DNA of 64,000 bases from Serratia liquefaciens ATCC 27592 (lineage in GTDB: Bacteria; Pseudomonadota; Gammaproteobacteria; Enterobacterales; Enterobacteriaceae): assembly GCF_000422085.1 (NCBI RefSeq), contig NC_021741.1, positions 930,001-994,000 of the forward strand, in the 5' to 3' direction. The notes under the pieces were generated by a model. The model searched no databases, was not told the DNA's origin, and saw nothing but the letters and a program-made list of their open reading frames with translations. The translations under genes were made by a program, and so were the position numbers. The stretch's first letter is position 1. Each line of letters begins with the position of its first letter. Below, one piece after another: positions 46,051-57,746 of the stretch.

Positions 46051-47814
46051 TCAATACCCCACGGCAGAACCGGCTGGGCGGCGAACGTCATTGGCACCGT
46101 ACAGGTAGCCTTCGCGCACCTTGCCGGACACTGCCGAATCGTTGCCGGAGTTGGCCGGGCTGACTCCCGCGGCACCCGGCAGGCCCACCAGAATCAGCTC
46201 CGCCGCGCCCCACGGCGTTTGCTCAACCATCTTGTAACCCATACCGGCAAGGATTTTAAGCGTATCGGCAGAAACGCCGCGCTGCTCGTAGTAAACCTCA
46301 TCCGGCAACCACTGATGGTGGATACGTGGCGCATCTACCGCCTCTTGCGGCGCCATGCCGTGGTCAATCACGTTGAGCGCGGTCTGCAGGGTGATGGTGA
46401 TGATGCGGGAGCCGCCCGGCGAGCCGAGTACCATAAAGATTTTATTGTCTTTGGTCACCAGCGTCGGGCTCATCGACGATAGTGGGCGCTTACCGGGGGC
46501 AATGCTGTTGGCGGTACCCTGCACCAGGCCATAGAGGTTTTTCTCGCCGACCTTGACGGTGAAGTCATCCATTTCATCATTGAGGAAGAAGCCAGTGCCC
46601 GGTGCGATCACCACCGCGCCAAAGCGGCCGTTAACGGTATAGGTGGTGGAGACGGCGTTGCCATCATGATCGACAATCGAGTAATGAGTGGTTTCCGGCT
46701 TCTCGTGGGGTTCCATGCCGGGCTGTACGTTTTCCGACGGTGTAGCTTTGTCAGCGACGATTTTCTTGCGGATTTCTTCGGCATAGCTCTTGCTGACCAG
46801 CCTGTCGATCGGATTCTTGATGAACTCCGGGTCGCCAAGGTAGGTGTTGCGGTCCATATAGGCGTGGCGCATCGCTTCGGTCATGGTATGGATTGCCGCT
46901 GCCGAATTGAAGCCCATGCTTTTCAGGTCATAACCCTCAACCACGTTGAGGATTTCGCACAGCGTCACGCCGCCTGAGCTGGGTGGGGGCGCCGATACAA
47001 ATTTATAGCCGCGATAGCTACAGGTGATCGGCGGGGTTTCGGTCACTTTGTAGTTGGCGAAATCGGCCGCGGTCAGGATACCGCCGCCTTGTTTGGCTGC
47101 TGCCTCTACCGCTTGGGGAATTTTGCCTTTGTAGAAGGCGTCTGGCCCCTCTTTGGCGATAGCGGTCAGGGTGTTGGCCAAATCGCTTTGCACCAGGCGA
47201 TCGCCCGGCTGCAGTGGCGTGCCGTCAGCGCGCAGGAAGATTTTGGCGGATTCCGGATCTTGCTTAAAGCGCGCGATGGTCGTATCGAGAATATCGGTGT
47301 CGGCACGGGTCAAGATAAAGCCCTCGCGTGCCAGTTTGATGGCCGGCGCCATGACCTGTTCGCGGCTCAGCTTGCCGTATTTAACGCGCGCAGTTTCCAT
47401 TCCCAGTACCGTACCCGGCACGCCCGCTGCCAGATAGCCATACAGGCTGGCACCTTTCTTCACGTTGCCCTCGGCATCCAGATACATGTTGGCATTGGCC
47501 GCCGCCGGCGCGGTTTCACGGAAATTGATAAAGGTATCGGTGCCGTCAGCCAGGTGCACCGTCATAAAGCCCCCGCCGCCGATGTTGCCGCAGCACGGGT
47601 TGACCACCGCCTGCGCGTAACCCACTGCCACGGCTGCGTCTATGGCATTACCGCCCAGCTTCAGGATATCGACGCCGACCTGAGAGGCCAGATGTTGCGA
47701 TGTTACCACCATGCCGTTTTTGGCTTCGACCGCCGGATTGGATGCGGCATACAGGCTGCTGCTGACCAGCAGCGCTGCCATGGTCAGCGGCTTGCTCCAT
47801 TTCTGTAAAAACAT
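46051..47814 (-). CDS. ggt: Gamma-glutamyltransferase
   Basis: A 587-residue periplasmic enzyme (E. coli 580) made as a precursor that self-cleaves before Thr375 (KPETTHYSIVDHDGNAVS), giving large and small subunits. A signal peptide covers residues 1-23. The substrate-binding arginine lies in NFRETAP, and SSMSPTLV plus GSPGGSRII are conserved small-subunit loops. It hydrolyses glutathione and transfers gamma-glutamyl groups. The gene stands alone between the palindromic element and the peroxiredoxin gene; E. coli carries it elsewhere. Confidence 0.95.
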   Translation of the reverse strand: MFLQKWSKPLTMAALLVSSSLYAASNPAVEAKNGMVVTSQHLASQVGVDILKLGGNAIDAAVAVGYAQAVVNPCCGNIGGGGFMTVHLADGTDTFINFRETAPAAANANMYLDAEGNVKKGASLYGYLAAGVPGTVLGMETARVKYGKLSREQVMAPAIKLAREGFILTRADTDILDTTIARFKQDPESAKIFLRADGTPLQPGDRLVQSDLANTLTAIAKEGPDAFYKGKIPQAVEAAAKQGGGILTAADFANYKVTETPPITCSYRGYKFVSAPPPSSGGVTLCEILNVVEGYDLKSMGFNSAAAIHTMTEAMRHAYMDRNTYLGDPEFIKNPIDRLVSKSYAEEIRKKIVADKATPSENVQPGMEPHEKPETTHYSIVDHDGNAVSTTYTVNGRFGAVVIAPGTGFFLNDEMDDFTVKVGEKNLYGLVQGTANSIAPGKRPLSSMSPTLVTKDNKIFMVLGSPGGSRIITITLQTALNVIDHGMAPQEAVDAPRIHHQWLPDEVYYEQRGVSADTLKILAGMGYKMVEQTPWGAAELILVGLPGAAGVSPANSGNDSAVSGKVREGYLYGANDVRRPAGSAVGY

Positions 47815-47997
47815 AGTTATTCCTACCCTGTCAGTTTTCTTATTGTGTTTGGCTTGCCACCGGTGTCGTGCAAAGAGTGGGCCAGCGTTATTGATACTAG
47901 CTGCTGATAGGGATACGCGCGGAAAACCGCCGGGGAAATGTGAGCGGAAACAAGGAAATGAAGCACGATAACTGGGCAGTACGCCCTAATTTGGCGC

Positions 47998-48024
47998 AAA
48001 AAAAACCGGCCACAAGGGCCGGTT
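47998..48024 (-). terminator. Intrinsic terminator of the peroxiredoxin gene
   Basis: On the minus strand AACCGGCC pairs with GGCCGGTT across five bases and is followed by eight T, just after the peroxiredoxin stop. Confidence 0.92.
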
Positions 48025-48044
48025 GATACGCTAATGGGCTGAAA

Positions 48045-48647
48045 TTACAGCTTGGAAGCGTTTTCGGACAGGTATTTAGCAACGCCGTCTGGAGAAGCGC
48101 CCATACCTGCTTTGCCTTTTTCCCATTGAGCCGGGCACACTTCGCCGTGCTGCTCGTGGAATTGCAATGCGTCAACGGTACGGATCATTTCGTCGATGTT
48201 ACGGCCGATTGGCAGGTCGTTAACAACCTGAGCGCGAACCACGCCGTCTTTGTCGATCAGGAAAGAACCACGCAGGGCAACGCCTGCTTCTGGGTGCTCG
48301 ATGCCGTAAGCTTTCTGAATTTCACGCTTAATGTCAGCAACCATTGCGTATTTCACTTCCCCGATGCCGCCATTTTCGACTGGGGTTTTACGCCATGCGT
48401 TGTGGACAAATTCTGAGTCGAATGAAACGCCAACCACTTCAACGCCACGCTTCTGGAACTCTTCATAGCGGTGATCGAAAGCGATCAGCTCAGAAGGACA
48501 TACGAAGGTGAAGTCCATCGGCCAGAAGAACAGGACGGCCGGTTTGCCGTTCAGGTGCTTCTTGAAGTTGAAGTTTTCAACGATTTCGCCATTGCCGAGT
48601 ACGGCAGCTGCGGTGAAGTCAGGGGCTTGACGAGTTACCAGGACCAT
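48045..48647 (-). CDS. Typical 2-Cys peroxiredoxin (AhpC/TSA family)
   Basis: A 200-residue peroxiredoxin. The peroxidatic Cys sits in FWPMDFTFVCPSELIAF and the resolving Cys in HGEVCPAQWEKG, with the catalytic Arg in VALRGSFLID. It reduces H2O2 and organic peroxides. It is closer to eukaryote-like Prx1/TsaA enzymes than to E. coli AhpC. The start at 48647 has AGGAG upstream; an open frame to 48764 is not conserved. A full OxyR-type motif lies about 100 bases upstream. It sits next to acpH, as in other Serratia/Yersinia genomes to my knowledge. Confidence 0.93.
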   Translation of the reverse strand: MVLVTRQAPDFTAAAVLGNGEIVENFNFKKHLNGKPAVLFFWPMDFTFVCPSELIAFDHRYEEFQKRGVEVVGVSFDSEFVHNAWRKTPVENGGIGEVKYAMVADIKREIQKAYGIEHPEAGVALRGSFLIDKDGVVRAQVVNDLPIGRNIDEMIRTVDALQFHEQHGEVCPAQWEKGKAGMGASPDGVAKYLSENASKL

Positions 48648-48695
48648 AATTACTCCTGTAATAGGTGTTAAGGGGTTGATGTAAAAACAAGGGCC

Positions 48696-48783
48696 AGTAT
48701 AGGGGCCACGACTGGGTGAATAAAGGGTAAAAGACCAATCAATGAGATAGCTTTTACCTATCAAAGTCGTTGATTAAATTTAG
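48696..48783 (-). promoter_or_regulatory. OxyR motif and promoter of the peroxiredoxin gene
   Basis: ATAG-CTTTTAC-CTAT (48747-48761) fits the OxyR half-operator ATAGntnnnanCTAT at every defined position. A weaker second unit lies 7 bases further on (48769-48783). On the minus strand a TATACT -10 (48701-48696) has only a poor -35 (TTTATT, 48724-48719), 22 bases from the OxyR site, as expected for an activated promoter. Confidence 0.6.
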
Positions 48784-48876
48784 CGAGCTTTAAAAATAAC
48801 CTTTTCCCGTAAAAGGGCAAGGCTTAAAAAACAATTTCTTGTAAAGCGTCGCATTTTCAATGGGTTTGGTTTGACC

Positions 48877-49458
48877 TTACAGCTTTTTCTCTTTTGCCTG
48901 CTGCATCATCTGGGGGTAAAACTGCCAGAACTGTGTTTCAAGCTGATGATAATTGCGCTCTACGTCGGCGAAAGATCCCGCCAGCGCCGCCAGGCGTGGA
49001 CGACGGCTGGCCATGCCCGCCAGCACGTTGCCGATAAACGGCAGTTCGGCGTAGCGCTCCAGCCAGCGTTCCGGCCAGAGATAACCGTTCAGATTCTGAA
49101 AGCGCGCCGGCGTCAGTGGCAAATGCGGCACGATCTGGCTGCGGGCTTGCTGGGTAAAGCCGTGCAGGCTGAGGGACGGCTCCAGTTGCTGCCAGTGGCG
49201 AGCCAGAAAGTGATCCCATACCACGTCGAGCGTGATTGGCGCTACGCGCCGGTGTTCTGCAGAGAAATAGTCGCGGCAGGCTTTGACCTGCGGCAGGCTG
49301 TCGGTCAATACGTCGACGCGGCGGTGCATCATAATGCCGGCCACCACCTCGGGATCGTACTCGCCTGCGGGGTTGCCGCGCACGAAGTCGGCCAACAGAT
49401 TGCCCAGTAACGAGCTTTCCGCAAGCTGGGCCAAATGGAGATGAGCGAGAAAATTCAT
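48877..49458 (-). CDS. acpH: Acyl carrier protein phosphodiesterase
   Basis: A 193-residue enzyme matching E. coli AcpH (193): [39 protein letters not shown], and a metal-binding His/Asp set including [12 protein letters not shown]. It removes the 4'-phosphopantetheine arm from holo-ACP. The start at 49458 fits the known N terminus. Its 5' region is shared with queA through repeat copy B. Confidence 0.93.
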   Translation of the reverse strand: MNFLAHLHLAQLAESSLLGNLLADFVRGNPAGEYDPEVVAGIMMHRRVDVLTDSLPQVKACRDYFSAEHRRVAPITLDVVWDHFLARHWQQLEPSLSLHGFTQQARSQIVPHLPLTPARFQNLNGYLWPERWLERYAELPFIGNVLAGMASRRPRLAALAGSFADVERNYHQLETQFWQFYPQMMQQAKEKKL

Positions 49459-49553
49459 CCGGCAACTATACCTGAAGTCATGCAAATCCTCCTTATTTCT
49501 TGCCGCTGACCGCCCACAGCTTTAGACTAGGCCGCCTGTTTTTTATGACCAAC

Positions 49554-49678
49554 ATACCCGTCGCCTTTCAAGCCGCAGTGTTGTTGGCTGCACTTGCCCA
49601 CTCCGGTCACTTACTCAAGTAAGCTCCCGGAGATGGGCAAGCTGGCCGCCTAACTGCAACTTGAAATGCATAGGGTAT
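49554..49678. repeat. Inverted-repeat intergenic element, full copy B
   Basis: The same length (125 bp) as copy A, with ends ATACCC and GGGTAT. The central stem is CTCCGG/CCGGAG (49601-49632) where copy A has CCCCAG/CTGGGG: two paired positions changed together. It lies 25 bases before queA, so it may be transcribed in the queA leader. Confidence 0.87.
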
Positions 49679-49702
49679 ATACAATTGAAGAAGTGAATAC
49701 CC

Positions 49703-50773
49703 ATGCGCGTCGCCGATTTTTCATTTGAACTTCCCGAGTCCCTGATTGCCCGCTATCCCCAATCTGAGCGTAGCGGTTGCCGCTTGCTGCAGTTGGACGG
49801 GCCGAGCGGGGCGCTGACGCACGGCGTATTCACCGATCTGCTGGATAATCTGGAAGCCGGCGATCTGCTGGTGTTCAACAATACCCGGGTGATCCCGGCC
49901 CGCATGTTTGGCCGCAAGGTCAGCGGCGGCAAGATTGAAGTCCTGGTTGAACGCGTGCTGGATGACCATCGTGTGTTGGCGCACGTTCGCGCGTCGAAAG
50001 CGCCTAAGCCGGGCGCCGACCTGCTGCTGGGCGACGATGAAAGCATCGCCGCCACCATGGTAGCGCGTCACGATACGCTGTTCGAACTGCGTTTCAACGA
50101 TGAGCGCGACGTGTTCACTATCCTCAATGCCGTCGGCCACATGCCGCTGCCACCTTATATCGATCGCCCGGACGAAGACGCTGACCGCGAGCTTTATCAG
50201 ACGGTCTACAGCGAGAAGCCGGGTGCCGTCGCTGCGCCGACCGCCGGGCTGCACTTCGACGAGCCGCTGCTGGCCGCGCTGCGCGAGAAGGGCATCGAGA
50301 TGGCCTTTGTCACGCTGCATGTGGGCGCCGGCACCTTCCAACCGGTGCGGGTGGAAACCATCGAAGAACACGTCATGCACGCCGAATATGCGGAAGTGCC
50401 GCAGGACGTGGTTGACGCGGTATTGGCCTGTAAAGCTCGCGGCAAGCGCGTGGTGGCGGTAGGCACGACCTCGGTGCGTTCCCTGGAAAGCGCCGCAAAC
50501 GCCAGCAAGGAGGCGTTAATTGCCCCGTTCTTCGGCGACACCAGCATCTTTATCTTCCCCGGCTACCATTATCAGGTGGTTGACGCGCTGGTGACCAATT
50601 TCCACCTGCCGGAGTCCACGCTGATTATGCTGGTTTCCGCCTTTGCCGGTTATAAAAACACCATGAATGCTTATCAGCAGGCGGTGGCCGAGCAGTACCG
50701 ATTCTTCAGCTATGGCGATGCGATGTTCATCAGCCGTAACCCGCAGGCGGAGCAAGAGTCCGTCGGCGCCTGA
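49703..50773 (+). CDS. queA: tRNA preQ1(34) S-adenosylmethionine ribosyltransferase-isomerase
   Basis: A 356-residue enzyme, nearly identical in pattern to E. coli Que[62 protein letters not shown] and [14 protein letters not shown]. It adds the cyclopentene ring of queuosine to preQ1 in tRNA using S-adenosylmethionine. First gene of queA-tgt-yajC-secD-secF. Confidence 0.96.
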   Translation: MRVADFSFELPESLIARYPQSERSGCRLLQLDGPSGALTHGVFTDLLDNLEAGDLLVFNNTRVIPARMFGRKVSGGKIEVLVERVLDDHRVLAHVRASKAPKPGADLLLGDDESIAATMVARHDTLFELRFNDERDVFTILNAVGHMPLPPYIDRPDEDADRELYQTVYSEKPGAVAAPTAGLHFDEPLLAALREKGIEMAFVTLHVGAGTFQPVRVETIEEHVMHAEYAEVPQDVVDAVLACKARGKRVVAVGTTSVRSLESAANASKEALIAPFFGDTSIFIFPGYHYQVVDALVTNFHLPESTLIMLVSAFAGYKNTMNAYQQAVAEQYRFFSYGDAMFISRNPQAEQESVGA

Positions 50774-51970
<1,197 letters not shown>

Positions 51971-52003
51971 ATTAATAATTGATAACTTAATGAGGGAATT
52001 TCA

Positions 52004-52336
52004 ATGAGCTTTTTCATTTCTGACGCCGTCGCATCCGCAGGGGCTCCGGCTCAGGGAAGCCCGTACTCTCTGATCATTATGCTGGTGGTGTTCGGTCTGA
52101 TTTTCTATTTCATGATCCTGCGCCCACAGCAGAAACGCGCTAAAGAGCACAAGAAGCTGATGGACTCGATCGGCAAGGGTGATGAAGTGCTGACCACCGG
52201 TGGCCTGATTGGCCGCGTGACCAAAGTGGCTGACACCGGCATTATCGCCATTGCGCTGAACGACACCACGGAAGTGATGATCAAGCGTGACTTCGTGGCG
52301 GCCGTTCTGCCGAAAGGTACCATGAAGGCCCTGTAA
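52004..52336 (+). CDS. yajC: Sec translocon accessory subunit YajC
   Basis: A 110-residue protein with one membrane helix (about residues 19-39, [20 protein letters not shown]) and a cytoplasmic domain ([17 protein letters not shown]). It associates with SecDF in the inner membrane. TGAGGG precedes the start. Confidence 0.96.
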   Translation: MSFFISDAVASAGAPAQGSPYSLIIMLVVFGLIFYFMILRPQQKRAKEHKKLMDSIGKGDEVLTTGGLIGRVTKVADTGIIAIALNDTTEVMIKRDFVAAVLPKGTMKAL

Positions 52337-52361
52337 TTTTGTTTTCCCGAAGGGAATTGCC

Positions 52362-54209
52362 GTGCTAAACCGTTATCCTTTGTGGAAGTATCTGATGCTG
52401 ATCGTGGTGATCTTCATCGGTCTGCTTTACGCGCTTCCCAACATCTATGGTGAGGATCCGGCTGTACAAATCACTGGCGCGCGCGGTGTCGCCGCCAGTG
52501 AAACTACACTGGACCAAGTCCGTACCGTATTAGAAAAAGACAAGATTACGAGCAAGTCGATTGCGCTGGAAAATGGCGCCATCCTGGCTCGCTTTAGCAA
52601 TCCTGATATTCAGCTGCGCGCCCGTGAAGCCCTGATGGCGGAACTGGGTGACAAGTTCGTGGTTGCGCTGAACCTGGCGCCGGCCACACCAGCCTGGTTG
52701 GCCATGCTGGGCGCCGAACCGATGAAACTCGGTCTGGACCTGCGCGGTGGCGTGCACTTCCTGATGGAAGTCGACATGGACACTGCCCTGAGCAAGCTGC
52801 AGGAACAGACCATGGATACCCTGCGCAGCGAGCTGCGTGAAAAGGGCATTCCTTATGCGTCTATCCGCAAGCTGGACAACAACGGCGTGGAAGTACGTTT
52901 CCGTGACGATGCTGCCCGCGATCAGGCCATCAGCTACCTCAGTCCGCGTCAGCGCGATATGGTGTTCTCTGCCAACGGCAGCAACACCCTGAAAGCCAAC
53001 CTGACGGATGCCCGTCTGAGCGAAGCGCGCGAATACGCGGTACAGCAGAACATCACTATCCTGCGTAACCGCGTTAACCAGCTCGGCGTTGCCGAACCGC
53101 TGGTGCAGCGTCAGGGCTCCGACCGCATCGTGGTCGAACTGCCGGGCATTCAGGATACCGCTCGCGCCAAAGAGATCCTCGGCGCTACCGCTACGCTGGA
53201 ATTCCGCCTGGTTAACACCAATGCGGACGTCACGGCTGCGGCAAATGGCCGTGTCCCAGGCGACTCAGAAGTGAAAGACACCCGTGAAGGCCAGCCTGTC
53301 GTGCTGTACAAGCGTGTGATCCTGACCGGTGACCATATCACCGACTCCACTTCCAGCACCGACGAATATAACCAACCGCAGGTGAACATCTCGCTGGACA
53401 GTGCCGGCGGCACTGCGATGTCCAACTTCACCAAGGACAATATCGGCAAGCCGATGGCGACCCTGTTTGTGGAGTACAAGGACAGCGGCAAGAAAGACGC
53501 CAATGGCCGTGCGATTCTGGTGAAACAGGAAGAAGTGATCAACGTGGCGAACATTCAGTCACGTCTGGGCAACAGCTTCCGTATTACCGGTATCGGCAAC
53601 CCGAACGAAGCACGTCAGCTTTCGCTGCTGCTGCGTGCCGGTGCGCTGATTGCGCCAATCCAGATTGTGGAAGAGCGTACAATCGGCCCGACCCTGGGAC
53701 AACAGAACATCACCCAAGGTCTGGAAGCCTGCTTGTGGGGCTTGGTGGCATCCATCGTGTTTATGGTGGTTTGGTACCGTAAGTTCGGCATGATCGCCAC
53801 CACGGCGCTGGTCGCCAACCTGGTGCTGATTGTCGGCGTGATGTCCCTGCTGCCGGGGGCGACGCTGACCATGCCGGGGATTGCCGGTATCGTGCTGACG
53901 CTGGCGGTGGCGGTCGACGCCAACGTACTGATTAACGAACGTATCAAGGAAGAGCTGAAGAACGGACGTTCCGTTCAGCAGGCGATCCATGAGGGCTATA
54001 AAGGCGCGTTCTCCAGTATCGTTGACGCCAACATCACCACCCTGATCACCGCGATCATTCTGTACGCAGTAGGTACCGGTTCGATCAAGGGCTTTGCGAT
54101 TACCACCGCAATCGGTGTGGCGACGTCCATGTTCACCGCGATTGTCGGTACCCGTGCCATCGTCAACCTGCTTTACGGCGGCAAACGCATTAACAAGCTG
54201 TCTATCTGA
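52362..54209 (+). CDS. secD: Protein translocase subunit SecD
   Basis: A 615-residue protein, the same length as E. coli SecD, apparently starting with GTG. It has one N-terminal helix, a large periplasmic P1 domain ([20 protein letters not shown]), and five C-terminal helices with the RND-type TM4 motif [18 protein letters not shown]. With SecF and YajC it uses the proton gradient to complete protein export. Confidence 0.96.
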   Translation: MLNRYPLWKYLMLIVVIFIGLLYALPNIYGEDPAVQITGARGVAASETTLDQVRTVLEKDKITSKSIALENGAILARFSNPDIQLRAREALMAELGDKFVVALNLAPATPAWLAMLGAEPMKLGLDLRGGVHFLMEVDMDTALSKLQEQTMDTLRSELREKGIPYASIRKLDNNGVEVRFRDDAARDQAISYLSPRQRDMVFSANGSNTLKANLTDARLSEAREYAVQQNITILRNRVNQLGVAEPLVQRQGSDRIVVELPGIQDTARAKEILGATATLEFRLVNTNADVTAAANGRVPGDSEVKDTREGQPVVLYKRVILTGDHITDSTSSTDEYNQPQVNISLDSAGGTAMSNFTKDNIGKPMATLFVEYKDSGKKDANGRAILVKQEEVINVANIQSRLGNSFRITGIGNPNEARQLSLLLRAGALIAPIQIVEERTIGPTLGQQNITQGLEACLWGLVASIVFMVVWYRKFGMIATTALVANLVLIVGVMSLLPGATLTMPGIAGIVLTLAVAVDANVLINERIKEELKNGRSVQQAIHEGYKGAFSSIVDANITTLITAIILYAVGTGSIKGFAITTAIGVATSMFTAIVGTRAIVNLLYGGKRINKLSI

Positions 54210-54219
54210 GGAGTGCGTT

Positions 54220-55188
54220 GTGGCACAGGATTATACTGTTGAACAACTCAACTACGGCCGTAGAGTCTATGACTTTATGCGCTGGGATTACGTGGCCTTC
54301 GGCATCTCGCTGGTGCTGCTGATCGCGTCAATCGCCGTTATGTCGGTACGTGGTTTTAACTGGGGTCTCGATTTCACCGGCGGTACGGTGATTGAAATCA
54401 GCCTGGAAAAACCGGCCAACCTCGATCTAATGCGCGATACGCTGGAAAAAGCTGGGTTCCAGGACCCGGTTATTCAGAACTTTGGCAGCAGCCGTGACGT
54501 GATGGTGCGTATGCCACCGGCGACCGGTACCGCTGGCCAGGAACTGGGTAACAAAGTGATCGGCGTGATCAACGATTCGGTCGACAAAAACGCTAGCGTA
54601 AAACGCATAGAGTTCGTCGGCCCGAGCGTGGGGACCGAACTGGCGCAAAACGGCGGCATGGCGCTGCTGGTGGCGTTGATCAGTATCCTGATCTACGTCG
54701 GTTTCCGCTTCGAATGGCGTTTGGCGCTGGGGGCGGTTATCGCGCTGGCACACGACGTGGTCATCACCTTGGGCGTGCTGTCGCTGTTCCATATCGAGAT
54801 TGACCTGACCATCGTCGCTTCATTGATGTCGGTTATCGGTTACTCGTTGAACGACAGCATCGTGGTTTCCGACCGTATTCGTGAGAACTTCCGCAAGATC
54901 CGCCGCGGGACGCCTTACGAAATCATGAACGTGTCGCTGACCCAGACGCTGAGCCGTACTTTGATGACCTCCGGTACCACCCTGATGGTGGTGCTGATGC
55001 TGTACATCTTCGGCGGCGCGATGCTGCACGGCTTCTCTCTGGCTATGTTGATCGGTGTGTCTATCGGTACCGTATCCTCCATCTACGTGGCGTCCGCGCT
55101 GGCGTTGAAGCTGGGTATGAAACGTGAACACATGCTGCAGCAGAAAGTGGAGAAAGAGGGCGCAGATCAGCCTTCTCTCTTGCCGTAA
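54220..55188 (+). CDS. secF: Protein translocase subunit SecF
   Basis: A 322-residue partner of SecD with six helices: N-terminal helix after MRWDYVAFG, the periplasmic [18 protein letters not shown], and the conserved [20 protein letters not shown]. It begins with GTG at 54220 after GAGGAG, 10 bases downstream of the secD stop; the open frame into secD is not used. Confidence 0.95.
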   Translation: MAQDYTVEQLNYGRRVYDFMRWDYVAFGISLVLLIASIAVMSVRGFNWGLDFTGGTVIEISLEKPANLDLMRDTLEKAGFQDPVIQNFGSSRDVMVRMPPATGTAGQELGNKVIGVINDSVDKNASVKRIEFVGPSVGTELAQNGGMALLVALISILIYVGFRFEWRLALGAVIALAHDVVITLGVLSLFHIEIDLTIVASLMSVIGYSLNDSIVVSDRIRENFRKIRRGTPYEIMNVSLTQTLSRTLMTSGTTLMVVLMLYIFGGAMLHGFSLAMLIGVSIGTVSSIYVASALALKLGMKREHMLQQKVEKEGADQPSLLP

Positions 55189-55210
55189 TCTGTCGGTGAG
55201 TTGAAATACG

Positions 55211-55246
55211 ATGCCGGTCCGGTTTATCCCGACCGGCATTTTTTTT
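55211..55246 (+). terminator. Intrinsic terminator of the queA-secF operon
   Basis: ATGCCGGTC pairs with GACCGGCAT and is followed by eight T, between secF and the convergent ttrR. Confidence 0.93.
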
Positions 55247-55258
55247 GCCTGAAAATCG

Positions 55259-55858
55259 CTAATCCAGACTGGTTAGCGTTAGTCGGTTAAGCGCGTTCAC
55301 CAGTTCTGCCAGGCTACCCGCCTGCATTTTTTCCATCACTCTGGCCCGATGCACTTCGACGGTGCGTACCGCGATAAAGTGGCTTTCGGCGATCTGTTTG
55401 TTGGTCATTCCTGCGGCTACCGCACGGGCAATATCGCGTTCGCGCGGTGTCAGCGCGCCGAAAAGCTGTTGCCGTTGGCGTTGCTCAACCTGACGTTGCG
55501 AATGGATAATGCCGCGCTCCAGTGCTTCAATCAGCGGCGCGGCGGCGATCGGTTTTTGTAGAAAATCGACGGCTCCCAGCTTCATTTCCTCCACGGCCAT
55601 GGCAATATCGCCGTGACCGGTGACGATCACCACTGCCAGCGTACTGTTTTGCCGCCGCAGCTGTTGATGAACCTGTTGCCCATCAATCCCCGGCATCCGG
55701 ATATCCAGCATGACGACGCCGCATTGATAGGGATCGATGCTGTCGATGAATTTTTGACTGTCGTGCCAGGTTTGTACCCGATAATTCAGCCCTTCGAGTA
55801 AAAAGCGGCAGGCGTCGGTAACGGCAAAATCATCATCAACCAGATGTATCAGCGCCAT
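55259..55858 (-). CDS. ttrR: Tetrathionate response regulator TtrR
   Basis: A 199-residue FixJ/LuxR-type regulator. The receiver has VDDD (7-10) and phospho-acceptor Asp52 in MLDIRMPGIDG, with Lys in FLQKPI. The C-terminal helix-turn-helix is LTPRERDIARAVAAGMTNKQ then IAESHFIAVRTVEVHRARVM. It overlaps the ttrS stop by 23 bases. With TtrS it should activate the divergent ttrBCA operon in response to tetrathionate, as known in Salmonella. Confidence 0.9.
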   Translation of the reverse strand: MALIHLVDDDFAVTDACRFLLEGLNYRVQTWHDSQKFIDSIDPYQCGVVMLDIRMPGIDGQQVHQQLRRQNSTLAVVIVTGHGDIAMAVEEMKLGAVDFLQKPIAAAPLIEALERGIIHSQRQVEQRQRQQLFGALTPRERDIARAVAAGMTNKQIAESHFIAVRTVEVHRARVMEKMQAGSLAELVNALNRLTLTSLD

Positions 55859-57593
55859 GGCTGGGATCCTTTTGAATGACAGGGAAGTGCAGAATAACGC
55901 GCAGCCCCTGTCGTTGTGGGGAAGCTAAGTAATTTTCCAGCGTCAGCTTTGCGCCTTGGCCCTTCAACAGCCGCTGGCAGATCACCAACCCTAAGCCCAG
56001 ACCTTCCTGTTTGGTACTGCGGAAGGGCACGAACGGCAGTGCCAGTTGTTCGTCGCTGAGCCCGCCGCCATCGTCTTCAACGATCAACCGGTGCTGATGT
56101 GCGTCGGCTTCGTGGCGCAGCGTGATTTGTTGGGCACCCGCCTGCAGGCTGTTGCTCAACAGATTGGTGAGCACTTGCTCTAATAACGTCGCCTGGCTGT
56201 ACAGCTGACTCTGCGACGGGATGTTAATGGTTAATCGGCACTGCGGATGCTGTTGTTTTATTTGCATCAATTGGATGACGTGTTCCACCAGCGGGCGCAG
56301 TAACAGCCATTGTGCATTTTCGTCATGGGGTGTTTTGCTGGCCCAGCGTCGCAAGTTAACGATACTCTCCGCACCACGCTGTGCCTGCTGGCCAATCTGT
56401 TCGAGGATTGGCAGCAGTTCATGTTGGTTGTCGCTGCGTTCCAGACGGATACGACACCCTTCCGCATAGTGGCGGATCGCCGCCAGCGGTTGGTTAAGCT
56501 CATGGGCAAAACCGGAGGCCATTTCGCCCAGGGCGCTGAGGCGCTGCGCCCGGGCCAGAGCAGTTTCTCTGGCGCGTAGCGTCTGATGCATTTGTTCGAG
56601 TTGGCGCCCGCGGCGGCGTACCAGATAACCTACCCACAGATGATTGGCGCCGAGCAATACCATCACCCCGAAAATTCCACTGAGCAGCAGCCAATGCTGC
56701 TGTGCCCAAAGGTACAGTTCCTGCCAGAGAGAACGCTGCGTCGGGTGGATATTCAGATCCTGCAGCAGCTGATTAACCTGACGTGATGACGCCGGGGCTC
56801 CCCAAACCGGCAAGCCGGGGGTGTTCATCTGCAGCAACTGGCGAGTTAATTCGTCTGCCAACCGGTCCGGCACGTGGTTTAAGGCGGCAAAGGACCAGTT
56901 AGGGTACAGTTCGGTGCTGGTCAGGCAGCGCTGGCCGCTTTGCTTCGCCAGCAGTGCGCGATAATCACCGGCCTGCAGTAATCCTTCCGCCTGCATTTTT
57001 TCCAACAGGCAAACCGGCACAATCACCGCATCCAATGCTCGATCGCGCAATTGATACAGTAGAGCATCCGCCGGGTAACCGCTGAAGTGCAGCTGCAGAT
57101 CTTTCTCCGGGTTCAGCCCCGCGGAAAGCAGTTCTTTGTAACCCAGCAGGTAGCCGCCAAAAGCATCGGTAGCGACGGCACCGACGTTCTTTCCGGTCAG
57201 TTGGCGGGGCGTGGTTATTAGACTGTCGCTGCGCACCAGTATGACGCCGCCGACGACGTTGCTTGAGCCCTGCTGAGGGGGTTGGGCTGAACGCAGTGAA
57301 ACCAGCCAGCGCAGTGGATAGCGGTTATCCAGTTGAACGTATTGAGCCGGGTTGGTGAGCAGAAAATCGACGCGCTCGCTGCGGACGGCCTCTTTCATAC
57401 CGCTGAGGCTCACTGGCGACAGTTGGAAATGGTCTGCGGGAAACTGGCGGTTAAGATGATCGACCAACGGCTGCCATTGGACCAGCGCATGGGCATCGCC
57501 ACGCAGCGCCAGCACCGCTATCGTCCATTGTTCCGCCCAGGCTGAGCTCAACCAACTGCCCAGCAACAGAAGTAGCGCTGCTGCTCTTTTCAC
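55836..57593 (-). CDS. ttrS: Tetrathionate sensor histidine kinase TtrS
   Basis: A 585-residue sensor that probably starts with GTG. The order is signal peptide (1-20), a PhnD-like periplasmic binding domain (about 21-290: QWTIAVLALRGDAHALVQWQ...), one membrane helix (about 305-325: HWLLLSGIFGVMVLLGANHL), then HisKA (LGEMASGFAHELNQPLAAIR) and HATPase (LLSNSLQAG; GLGLGLVICQRLL). The binding domain sits where tetrathionate is sensed in TtrS of Salmonella. Divergent from ttrB with 153 bases between. Confidence 0.88.
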   Translation of the reverse strand: MKRAAALLLLLGSWLSSAWAEQWTIAVLALRGDAHALVQWQPLVDHLNRQFPADHFQLSPVSLSGMKEAVRSERVDFLLTNPAQYVQLDNRYPLRWLVSLRSAQPPQQGSSNVVGGVILVRSDSLITTPRQLTGKNVGAVATDAFGGYLLGYKELLSAGLNPEKDLQLHFSGYPADALLYQLRDRALDAVIVPVCLLEKMQAEGLLQAGDYRALLAKQSGQRCLTSTELYPNWSFAALNHVPDRLADELTRQLLQMNTPGLPVWGAPASSRQVNQLLQDLNIHPTQRSLWQELYLWAQQHWLLLSGIFGVMVLLGANHLWVGYLVRRRGRQLEQMHQTLRARETALARAQRLSALGEMASGFAHELNQPLAAIRHYAEGCRIRLERSDNQHELLPILEQIGQQAQRGAESIVNLRRWASKTPHDENAQWLLLRPLVEHVIQLMQIKQQHPQCRLTINIPSQSQLYSQATLLEQVLTNLLSNSLQAGAQQITLRHEADAHQHRLIVEDDGGGLSDEQLALPFVPFRSTKQEGLGLGLVICQRLLKGQGAKLTLENYLASPQRQGLRVILHFPVIQKDPSHGADTSG

Positions 57594-57631
57594 ATCATCT
57601 CCGCTTTTATGATCCCCATCACCGGTCTGAA

Positions 57632-57673
57632 TTGTCCTGGATCAAGCCGTCGACGGTAATGTGGTAAACCACA
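57632..57673. promoter_or_regulatory. FNR-like site and palindrome in the ttrS-ttrB intergenic region
   Basis: TTGTC-CTGG-ATCAA (57632-57645) matches the FNR consensus TTGAT-N4-ATCAA with one good and one weaker half. TGTGGT-AA-ACCACA (57660-57673) is a perfect inverted repeat 87 bases before ttrB and is the best candidate TtrR site. ttr expression in Salmonella needs FNR and TtrRS. Confidence 0.5.
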
Positions 57674-57746
57674 ATATTGGCGACCGGTTGCCCTTTTTAC
57701 ACTCCCTTGTATCAGTTCCCCGGCAGGTACTTATTGGGAGAAATCA

